A stretch of DNA of 64,000 bases from Oscheius tipulae (lineage: Eukaryota > Nematoda > Chromadorea > Rhabditida > Rhabditidae). Shown here piece after piece: positions 54,875 through 64,000 of the stretch. Made by a program: the position numbers and the translations under genes. The notes beneath the pieces were generated by a model that had not been told where the DNA came from, searched no databases, and saw only the letters and a list, made by a program, of their open reading frames with translations. Each line of letters starts with the position of its first letter. Position 1 is the stretch's first letter. The stretch is taken from the NCBI GenBank assembly GCA_037178975.1, contig JASJZH010000002.1:806001-870000 (forward strand), given 5' to 3'.

Positions 54875-57702
54875 ATGCGTTGTAGAGATACCCCTCGCGC
54901 TCTCTTCCTTCATGTCTCGTTCCTCGGCAGTGTCTTGGCTCTGATCTTTCTTCTTCGATATCTCGTCCCAACCAATGACGGACAGCATCTTCTTAAGTCG
55001 AGCTCGCTCTCTACCCAAGAACTTAACGAGAAGCGGCTTAAACATGCCGAGGGAATCATCAACAGTTCCTTATTAAGAGAAGTCCCGAAGCGAGAAGACT
55101 TGGAGATTCGGATAGTTACAGCGGACCGCAAGAAGGGCTATCTGACTCAGGTGGGAAAACTTTTGTTCCTTTTTGAAATGGTATTCTAGGTCATTGGGTA
55201 TATACTAGAGGCGTATAGCCCAACAATTCCACACATCAGTGCCTGCAATGTTGAGGAGAAGATGTTTCCTGAATTGGAACAGTTCCAACAAAAGATGATT
55301 GTTCATCAACTGATAGGTAGGTAATAGATTTTATTTTCAATTTAATGGGTGACACATAAGGTTGAGAGTGTGGCAGATATCAAATTATAAGTGTCAGAGT
55401 AAATTGCAGTGGGTATGTGTTCAAAAATATTGTATTTCTGTTGGGTAGGGCAAATCAAGAAACTGTGAAAGGATATCTAAAAGTTGAGTGAGATTAGTGG
55501 AGCGGCAGATTTTTCAATATAGTACAAGAAATGGTTTCCATACGCAAAGCAGACTTGCATAAGATCTTTCACATCTATGTCGGAAAAATGCTGTCCTCGA
55601 TCTTCACCGAAAAGCGCTTGATATAGATAATCCAAGGTGTATACTGCTAACAGATTAGTACAGACACAAAAAATTTCACCTCTCTTATTAGCCCAATACC
55701 ATTTTCTGCCTTTGCCTCTGCTGTAAAACTCAAATATTATTTGAAAAGGACGGCCTTACGAGAATTTTCGTGCCTTTTTCAAAAAAGCTATAGGTGCTTT
55801 TCCAGTATAACACAACCAGGGCCATGGAGAGCGAACTATGTTTTGTTTTTAATAGGGTACAAAAAATTGCCAAACCGCCTCTATGAACTTTGTCCATTAC
55901 CCAGTTGTCCACATTATTGAAACCGTAATACGAGTCCACGAAATAAACCTGAAGAGGCTTGCATTAAATTTTAGGTAAAATTTACGTCGCTCGGCAGAGT
56001 TAATCTTTGGAGTTTGAACTCGTTGAGAAGAACCGGAAAGTCGAGTGTAATTCCATGGTGCGCAACAATACAAACGGGACCGGGCAGCTCAGTCAAAAAG
56101 GAGTGTACTGTATCCATCATCTGGTCTAGAGGTTTAAGGAAATTCGCGAATTTCGAGTCCGCGAATTTCCCTTGAGACTTCTCTAGTTCACCTAAAAATA
56201 TAATATGATTGTCTTTCAGTTTCATCTAACTAAAAGGTGATTCATCACCGTTAATGATGTTAGATTGAAGAACATCTGCTGGATCGATATCTAGCTGAGC
56301 TACAAAGTATAGATTCTGGACGATAGGGTCGACAGTCGCCAATGGTCTGCTCACTGAAGCGTTTACATTAAACATTTCCTCCGCGCTACGGTCGTTGTTT
56401 TCGAAAGATATGGCCGACATTGCAATGTCTGTTATTCTGGGATAGTCGAGAGCGACATCGCCTAAACATACTGTCTGCACCGGAACTATACAAAACTTAC
56501 GAAGTCCCATGAATTGGCCCAAGAAACTGGAATAGTCGGATGGAGTTGTACTCTTCTTCAATTTTCCGGGAGAACCGTGGAACTTTGTCGAGAAAACACC
56601 CGTTGTGCCAACATCGAAATAGACAATAGTCTTGAACTGAACCATCTAAAGAAGACCTTTTTTGATCAACCTAAAATGGAAAACGAACGTCTTATCAGGA
56701 AAGGAACGAGGCTACCAGTCGTTGCGAAACCGTTCCCTCATGCTCTTTCCTTCCCGCCCAAACTGTGATAAGCCCCGTGCCAAAAACTTACCTGGTAGGC
56801 TATGAAATGACAAAGCAGCAAATAATGAACGTTAAACCAACCTCAAAACTGTCTTTTAAGCAAAAAACTGCAACCTTTCAGGCAAGGAAGACACTGAAGG
56901 CCCATGGCGGTCAACTCGCATCAAGAAAGAGACACAAGACTATTGGGAATGCCTTTCCAAGTCAACAGTAGCAAAATATGTTATGTTGCTGGAAGACGAC
57001 GCTCTCCTGATCCCTCAATTTCCAACACTCATGAAATCTCTTCTCCTTCACCTTGACCAGCGCCCTGAGATTGACTACGTCAAGCTGTACCATCCGACCA
57101 GTCTCCGAAAGATTCCTTCCATCCCAATAGTGAGTTTTCTAGGGTTTCAAACTATACAAAAATTCCAGACTATTACTCTGTCAATATCATTAATGTGTCT
57201 TTTCAACGGGTTACTATACGGTCGTGCTCATCCTCTATTCATACCCAGTACGGTTATTCTTTATGTGATACTTCGCTCTTTCACTTGCCAGGTAAGAGTC
57301 CTTAACTTCAATCATTAAAGTTACAGTTGATTGCCGATATCCGGTTCTATTTCACGGGTTCTGCCTACATATCATTCCCGGAATCCTGTTGTACTCCTGC
57401 CGTTGTTTTCCGTTCTTCTGTTAAAGATGTCATGGCTGCCGAGCTGAAGAAGGAATCGTCGTATGAGGGGAGGGCAAAGGACCATATATTAGATGAATCC
57501 AGGTTCTTAGGACGGCAGGTAAGGAAAGAAAAAATGACAGTGACAGTGACCCTTACAAATCACTCAATTTCAGTCTGACATGAACTGGGTTGTTCACATT
57601 GGTTCCTTCAGTTCCATCCGTCTAAAGGAAGTCCTCCTGGCAGACAAACAATCCAATTGGGCAGCGAATGCCCACGCCGGCTGGTTTAGAGTCTTTCTCT
57701 AA
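54875..57702 (+). CDS. PGAP4: PGAP4-like GPI-anchor GalNAc transferase (TMEM246 family)
   Basis: PGAP4 is a Golgi glycosyltransferase that adds N-acetylgalactosamine as a side chain to GPI anchors. Exons 54875-55150, 55190-55316, 56882-57129, 57169-57291, 57327-57518 and 57574-57702 close in phase to 364 residues (human 403). There is one N-terminal membrane segment (about 9-29). A DxD-like catalytic motif lies in VMLLEDDALL at about 168-177, followed by DYVKLYHP. Two further membrane segments (about 217-258) are inserted in the catalytic domain, as is typical of the family. Then come the SCCTPAVVF motif and the C-terminal HIGSFSSIR. A CAG acceptor lies 12 nt before the ATG; an overlapping out-of-frame ATG at 54871 precedes it. 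Intron 2 (1.56 kb) contains the TREX-like gene on the other strand. Confidence 0.93.
55477..56645 (-). CDS. TREX-like DEDDh 3'-5' exonuclease homologue, nested in PGAP4 intron 2
   Basis: Exons 56249-56645, 55986-56191 and 55901-55948 join in phase; a last coding block (about 55477-55640, stop 55477-55479) belongs to it, but the join between 55640 and 55901 is unresol­ved. TREX-type enzymes degrade DNA from 3' ends. The order of motifs fits: a first motif at residues about 9-15 (YFDVGTTG), a NLYFVAQLDI stretch, ELPGPVCIVAHHGITLDFPVL with its Asp, and TLDYLYQALFGE followed by HFSDIDV, which keeps the catalytic His and the Asp five residues later. The first motif reads DVG where DxE is expected, so the metal-binding Glu is missing. 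The ATG directly follows a TTTAG acceptor. It might be an inactive family member. Confidence 0.75.
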
Positions 57703-57706
57703 TAAA
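57701..57706 (+). terminator. polyadenylation signal overlapping the PGAP4 stop codon
   Basis: AATAAA begins inside the TAA stop of PGAP4. Downstream genes lie on the opposite strand. Confidence 0.5.
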
Positions 57707-57819
57707 TCGCAAATAATTTATGTATCTGTACAAATCAACAGCACACCTAGACGGCGTGATACAATAGAAAACCGAATCAATATTGAGCATGAGGAGCTGG
57801 AGAGATTGCTTGAATACTG

Positions 57820-60800
57820 TTAGGGGCAGACGCTAGTCTGACATTGCGACTGGCAGGGCGGCATACAAGCCGAAGCGTTATTGGAAACGACGCACTGCTC
57901 GCCGCATTTCTGCTGACAATAGGTGGCACATTCGTCAGGCGAGAAGCTAGGATGAAAAGCTAGTGGGTTCGAAGCTGTAGCCTTACCTTTTTCCTGGAGG
58001 AGTCTGTTGATTCGTAGATTGATCCCAAGCAATGTTGATCTTGAGGCCTGGAGTAGTCGAAGAAGGTGCTTGTGTAGCAGGATTCGGGGGAGGAATGGAG
58101 CCGGGAGGGGAGTTGGAAAAAAGCTGGGCAGAGTTTCGTTGGACCTGAAGATTCAGTTGGAATCACAAAACCTATTGACGATGTCCTTTATAGATTTACC
58201 TGCTCTGAAGCACAGGCCTGATCACACTGTGGCGCACATGCATCAACACATCTCGAAGGAGGTGCATTCTGACTCGAGCAGGCTAGCTGGCATACACTCT
58301 GACATTCGGACGAACATCTCTGTTTTGGGTCAAGAGTAACGGGGTAGGAGGAAACACCGGAACCGGTCAGCTGAGAGGGCGACGAGGGGGAACAAACCTA
58401 TAATCCGATTGAATGAGGGCCCAGCTCAAAAGAACAACCTCACTGCAGGTCGTGGCGCAGCTGGTTGGACAGCCTTCTGGAGGAGTGGGAGTTCGCTGTT
58501 GGCAGCTCTGCTGACAGCCACTGTTACACGTAGTTAGACACTGGTCATGAGGCTGGGTTAGAGGAACCTGGTTCGGATCGAAGTTGGCAGTTGAGGAGGA
58601 AGGTTGGAGCTAAACCTTGCCATTATAAGATAAATTTGTATATCGAGCAAATCTGTTGATCTACTGACAGGTTAGTAGTCTAACTTGAATTTTTACACGA
58701 ATTTGGGCAGAAGGGGGGAGAGTTTATTGTATCTTGGGTCTGTAATGGATTGGATTTAATGGTTATTTCAAATCGTACTGTTCACTATTCCCGACTTTCT
58801 CTGTTCTTACCTGTATTTTGATTCGCAAAGGGGTAGGTGTCGTTGAATACACCGGTGGTGACTAAAACGCTCTTAGTCTATCTAAAAAACAGCTTACCTG
58901 TACTGGAGTCGGAGGACAAATTGTCCCACAGGTACTGTCACAGGCCTTGTTACATTCAGCAACAGGTATAGTCGGATTACAGGAATTTCTACAGGAACTG
59001 CTACAGGCGTTAAGACAATTCGCCGTGGCGGGTTCCATGACATTAATCAGAACCTGAAAGAGCTGAGATTTTCAGACGCAGTATCACGTATTCAGAGCCA
59101 AGAAGGAATCAAATTCGCGTCCCGGAGAAAAAAGGGTATTATTATAATATAAAAATAACTTTTAAATGTTAGTATTTGTAAGCGGAAAGCAACAAATTTA
59201 GATAAATGCAACTTTGTGAAGGGGCAAAATATGAGTCATAAATGAATTTCCAACAGCTGGGACCAATTATCTGAGGATGTTGGAGCTGGCGCTATAATTC
59301 CAGGGTCAATAGAGCAGGCAAGAAAGGCTTGTTAGTATCTGCCCAGTTATAAAACGGATTTCTTGAGCCTCTATCGGCCGGCTTCGGATGTGTGTGTGTG
59401 TGAATTTCGATCCGGCTTTCACCCAGAAAAAAAAACAAATTTCACTTCCTGACTACAAAAAAAAGATTCATCGGAGAATTATCAATAAGCTACCTATTTA
59501 CTTGAGTGCGGTCACCTTAAGTACTGACTCTCGCTAACTAAAAATCCCCCCCCCAGAGAGGAAAAAATTTGGCTAATAACAATTTTCATGGTTTCTCAAA
59601 GAGTCTTTCCCAATTCGCAACAAATTACTATTGACCCGCGTCACCCACACAGCAATACTCCTCAACACCTTTTAGAGGATCGTTTCCGTGCAGGAGAAGA
59701 ACAAACAATCAGCCTCCCTATCAAGAGGATCGCGAGCTCTTTTTCTCGCCCCAGACTAACCTGGAGAGGAGATGGTGTGCTAGTAGGCTGCACGCTGTCA
59801 CATACACGAGTACAGCTTCGCTGACAGGAGCTGTCACACGCTCCGCCACTGAACTCTTGTTGGCGGCACGCCGTCGAGCACTAAACGGGAACTCCAAGAA
59901 ACAGTTAATAAGCGTACCTTTTGGGAACAGTCGGAGGCACAACTCAATCCTGGGGAAGTTTTAATGATCAGGTTGAGGTTTCTGGTCGTAATGGTCGATG
60001 GTGGCGGAGTAGGAAGTGAGGAAGAGGCTGGTGTAAAGGTGAATGTCCTAAAATCGGTCAAGGTTTAAAATATACAAAGATAGATGCCTAGCTGATCCAC
60101 AAGCGGAACCACAAGTTCTTGTACAGGTCGACTGGCAAGCTCCTTGACCATTTCCCTGTCCTACACAGGCTCCGACACACTGGGCTTGACACTGTTGGGC
60201 GCATTGAGTAATTATGATCGTTTGGGGACAACCACACGAGCTTAAATTAAAAATTGTACGACTTTAAAAAAGAACTGACAAAGCAGGATAAGCACACGGG
60301 CAGCTGGGTCGTAGTTGACAGGCACATGCTGAAGCACAGCCGCATTGTCGTTTCTTTCGAGACGCTTCTGCCTGGAAAATCTAAAGTTTATCTACTCTTA
60401 ATCATTTAAATTCGCAGATGTCTTGTCAAGTGTCTGATCTACTCTGTTTACCTGTAAAAACCTTTGGTGAACTTTGGATATTCAAGTATGCCATTTAAAC
60501 TTTTGCTTAAAGTTCAATGCTTTTTAACATCTGTTTTCTTGCGCTTTTTGAACACTTGAATCGACTCGAAGATCTCCGCTCACGGAAGTGCATTCTTAAA
60601 ACTGTGACAACACAATTCTCAAGAAATAATCAAGTAAAATGTTTGTTGAAGTGGGCCATTATCATGAGTTCTGGGTTCAAGTAGGGTTCGGTCGGCTTAA
60701 AGTTTTATATATTTGGGTTCAGACGTTGAATCGAGTGCATGTTTTGATGATTGGGCGTCTCTTTTGACCTAGAGGACATTACTGTTTAGTCTGAGTCAGA

Positions 60801-60908
60801 ATTGGGTTATAAACTTTGACCAAAAAGCTGAATAGAACGGAGACTGACCTCGGTAAGGAGGCAGAGGAGCAGGAGGAAGGCAGCGGCTCGCATGGTCCGA
60901 GTGACCAT
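57820..60908 (-). CDS. secreted cysteine-rich repeat protein (CxxxC arrays)
   Basis: Exons, right to left: 60849-60908 (signal peptide MRAAAFLLLLCLLTE), 60280-60371, about 60075-60240, 59918-60047, 59761-59880, 58898-59053, 58811-58861, 58439-58609, 58200-58397, 57987-58144, 57820-57946, giving about 470 residues. Most joins fit in phase; the 3' edge of the third exon does not resolve cleanly (a 28-nt intron would be needed). After a basic SRKKR site, the mature protein is a series of modules with cysteines every fourth residue, such as CSSECQSVCQLAC and CVDACAPQCDQAC, separated by Pro/Ser/Thr-rich linkers. This spacing would put cysteines on one face of helices tied by disulfides. No known family is recognised with confidence; similar cysteine-repeat proteins are annotated in nematodes. 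The function is unknown, with cuticle, mucus or secreted defence as guesses. Confidence 0.83.
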
Positions 60909-62714
60909 TGCGCCGCCCTTGATCCTGGAAGACGCGAAAGCCAAACAAAGGCTATTTTGGAGACGGTGAAGGATACGGTACACGTGACATGGAATATGGG
61001 GAAGAGAGATATAGAGACATAGAGATAGAGAGATAGAGAGACATAGAGACAGAGAGATAGACAAGATAGAGAGACTGAGAGATAGAGAGACATAAAGATA
61101 GAGAAACCGAGTGATGGAAACATTTCGCAACAGGTCTACCGTTTCGTATTTTCATTTTATACTTTTGTTTATAGTTTGATCATTCGACAAGGTCCAAATT
61201 AGGTTCCACTACTTTTTCTACCAGATCGTTTTGATATCTGTGTCTCTCCAGTTGTGTTTTCAAGCACTCTCCAATCTCTCCCCTCGGCTGGTCTAGACCC
61301 ACTCCTGATAGAGAGACTCATCAGTGTGTTTAATTTGACCGCCGTCCTTCTCGGATTAGCAGATAATAATGACCCGGGAGACCGGTCGGGCGCCTCTCCC
61401 CCTTCAAGGTGACAAACGGCGGCTCGGAAGAGCGGGCAAGATGGGGGAGACTCGAAAAAGTATCACTTTTGGGTACGTTTGTTAAGCAATCTTTCTGCTC
61501 TGTGTTCCTCTAACAAGAAAGAAATCGGAAGACCAATCCTTATGTTTAAGATTATTTGCTTATCTGTTGAGTGAGCGACTGGCCCTGCTTCAATGGATGA
61601 CCACCGGGAGCTGTTTGATGACTTCTCGAGAGGATACTTCACACTTCTGCCAATGAAAAACCATTCCACTGCTATTTCGGGACTATCTGAGGTGTCCGTA
61701 GAAAAACACATCCCGCTTCAATTGACATAAATATGATAGTACCCACACACGCCAATTCGAATTTCATTACGGAAACAGCTCAAAATTCTAACATCATTTG
61801 CTTCGAAAAAAGGTCGAGCATAGTCCAGTGTCTTGTTTTAAAACATTCAATGTCTCTTCACAGGGTTCATCGAGACTGGCTCTATACTCAAAGAACACAT
61901 TTATCAGGAGAAGTAGAGTTCGGAATAATTGGAACAATAATGATTCGTCTGTAATTTAAAGCGAGTGTCTGGCTATTGCGCGCAAGCACTGAAACTTGGT
62001 ACCCACAGTTCAAAAAATTTGGCGGGAACGCCGAAAATGCTGATGAACTCGTGATTTTTACGTTTTGCTGTAGGTTTTCAGCTCTCGTATGCTGCTTATC
62101 ACAATGAGCGTGATAAAATAAGTTAGACCAAACTATTGCCGCGCAAAATACGGTAGATACGCGCCAAAGCGTTTTGTAGCCAGACACTCGCTCTAAGAAG
62201 GGGACAATCTGGGCCTGCTCTTGATAAGTTGTATATATTTTCAGATAAAGTCTTTAAAAATCCACTAATCCCCTTTCTCGAACAGCGTTCAATGCTTTTC
62301 CTGATTTCATATAAAATTTTCATCAACATCCTCATCAGCATTAAAATTTCAGCGTCATTTTAAGAGCACGACGTCATGATTTTTTATGCGAGAAGAATTC
62401 AATTTCGACTTCCGTCACGTGTCAAGGAGGAAGGATGGACAACATAATTCCAAGACATTGTTTTACGTGAACACACTTTATTCTAGGCAGAAAAATCACA
62501 ATGAAACAAACGTTTGTAATGGGTGTAAGATTTTAAAACATTTGCTTACAAGGAACAATCTACATAAATTCCATGAGAAACTGGGGCTAAGACTAAATCG
62601 AGGTAGCAGTAAGAGGAGATCAGTACAATGAACTATACAAATAAAAAGTTCCCGTATTGGTTGTGAAGATAACGATTTTTTGGATACATGGAGCAGGTTG
62701 ATATGCACTTTAGG
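60909..62714. other. gene-free stretch with a GATA/GACA repeat and an inverted-repeat element
   Basis: Holds the AGAGATAGAGAGACA tract at about 61008-61092 and the element at 61957-62195. No exon recognised. Confidence 0.5.
61957..62195. mobile_element. small MITE-like element with terminal inverted repeats
   Basis: The element of about 239 bp begins TAAAGCGAGTGTCTGGCTA and ends TAGCCAGACACTCGCTCTAA, which are inverted repeats of about 19 bp with one mismatch. It has no coding capacity. A long partial copy lies in reverse orientation at 20771-20938 and a weaker fragment at 46913-46985. A clear target-site duplication was not seen beyond possible TA/TTAA at the edges. Confidence 0.72.
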
Positions 62715-63207
62715 TCACTCCTCGTCCTCGTAATATTCGTCTTCTTTAACTTCCAATTTCTGACAATTACTCGTAGTGCAGCAGCATGTACTCGTCAAAC
62801 GACTGTCTGTCACAGTTTCTAGACATGTAGATGGACAAATTTCGAGGCTGATCTGGAAAAAATTTGGAATATTCAAGTTGATATATGTTCGTCTGTTTGT
62901 ATTTCTATCAGTCCGTACCGCCCACTATAGCCTACCGGCAAACGAGCTGGACTGTAAATCTGAGCAACTTGAGTTCGAAACCGCCGATGCTTTTCTTGTT
63001 TTCGGGGTTAGAGGGCGGTGAAGCTGGTAGTAAATTACAACTTACATCGTCTACGACTCCACAATGATATCCGTCCTGCCGAGCTTTACCACGGTGATAG
63101 ATAGACATACAGGTCGGAATTCCCCATTTCGGACCCATCCTTTGTGAATTACACGTCGTGTTTTTAAAGGAGTTGCCGTTGAAGTGTAGACATTGTATTG
63201 ATTTAGG
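62715..63207 (-). CDS. Ly6/three-finger-like secreted or anchored protein (5' exon not found)
   Basis: Two exons, 63046-63207 and 62715-62852, join in phase 0 to 99 codons. The cysteine layout (QCLHF, TTCN, PTCMSIY, YHCG, ICPSTC, then CCCTTSNCQ near the end) resembles the Ly6/uPAR fold, whose hallmark is the final CC-x4-C-N/Q. The C terminus is acidic (EDEYYEDEE) and lacks a GPI or membrane segment. The signal-peptide exon is not identified; it may lie beyond 63300 or outside the window. Family assignment rests on cysteine spacing alone. Confidence 0.55.
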
Positions 63208-64000
63208 CTGAAAATTGGGCATTAAAATTGTTCTAAGGCCCTATTATGGTACCCAAAGGAACTCACTAGAGGCTTTTCCTAATCTGTTCTAAGCGAGATT
63301 TACCGCCTGAGTATTATTCAGCTAAGAGCTTCTAATGATTGCTCAGAGCCCAGACAGATATTTTTAAGCGGTCCACATACATAAGAGATCATGTATTTCT
63401 GCAAATCTCAATTTCTCAGAAAGGTTGTACCAAAAACAACAAACTGCTCATTCAGTGACTCATGCCTAAAATGCAAAAGCTTTTGGAGGTGACACTTTAA
63501 TTTTTAGAAGCAACCAAAAGGTATCTACATATACAAGACTCAAACAAAATCAAATAATTTGTAAATCGAAAAAAATCACCACTTTAATAATACCACATAG
63601 GGTACCTCCCAAAGCGTTTGGACCAGTCCGAACCACTTTCTACGTCAAAAATGCACATTTCCGCTTCATTTCCCAAAGAGCAACGTGGGCTTGCTATTTT
63701 AAGCCGAAAGAATTGGTGCCCTACTCAGCTGTTTTGTAGTCAAAGTCTCTCAAAAGATTATCCTCAAAAAGTCAAGCTTTTCTAAAGTGCTTTCGCAGCT
63801 TTTGATCTTCCTCCTCGAAAACTACGGTAGCTCAACTGAGTCAGAGAGGAGGTCTATCATATAAACAGGTTGAGTCTATTATTGGCAGACTCAGTCCGAC
63901 TCGATTCAATTATACAGTTTTAGATACGCCCTTTCAGCTATAATTAATAAAACGTGCTACGGGAAGGATGAACAAAATGATGCAAAATCTGATACGAACT
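63208..64000. other. right end of the window, no gene recognised
   Basis: AT-rich sequence with no convincing exon. The missing first exon of the Ly6-like gene could be here. Confidence 0.4.

Overview
The window is nuclear DNA of a small-genome animal, most likely a nematode. Coding regions are broken into short exons, many introns are only about 30 to 45 nt, several start codons lie just downstream of a consensus 3' splice acceptor (as expected if spliced leaders are added), and three 5S rRNA copies look nematode-like. The lineage within Nematoda cannot be fixed from this sequence. No bacterial, viral or CRISPR features were seen.

Layout, left to right. At 1-3100 (+) is the 3' part of a TOE1-like deadenylase gene, followed after about 100 bp by an RBR E3 ubiquitin ligase gene (3205-8879, +). 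The pair is spaced like a nematode operon. At 9.3-10.8 kb are two tandem 5S rRNA units on the minus strand. From 12.9 to 19.2 kb is a Rab11-FIP3/4-like gene with a 4.6 kb intron. From 21.7 to about 28.6 kb is an ARMC9-like ciliary gene whose 3' part is partly unresolved. GSKIP (29154-29702, -) and ZCCHC9 (30002-31386, +) are divergent neighbours. After a gene-poor stretch comes KANK/VAB-19 (34924-39854, +), then a tiny secreted cysteine peptide (39968-40159, -) and a lone 5S copy. A 21-exon minus-strand gene (40999-47390) encodes a Polyhomeotic-like protein with one FCS zinc finger and seven tandem SAM domains. CDC-48/p97 (48496-52085, +) is followed by a broken vWA-like gene. PGAP4 (54875-57702, +) carries a TREX-like exonuclease gene antisense inside its second intron. 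The right end holds a cysteine-rich secreted protein gene (57820-60908, -), a small inverted-repeat element and a Ly6-like gene (62715-63207, -).

The genes are mostly housekeeping or cell-biological: snRNA/telomerase RNA 3' maturation, ubiquitin, GPI anchors, recycling endosomes, cilia, focal adhesions and Polycomb. They do not form one pathway. The most unusual items are the seven-SAM Polycomb-type protein, the pair of secreted CxxxC proteins that share the same signal-exon design, the TREX-like protein lacking a catalytic glutamate, and several families of dispersed foldback or inverted-repeat elements. Exon coordinates were derived by hand from splice motifs and reading-phase consistency. 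Most joins close in phase, and those that do not are flagged.
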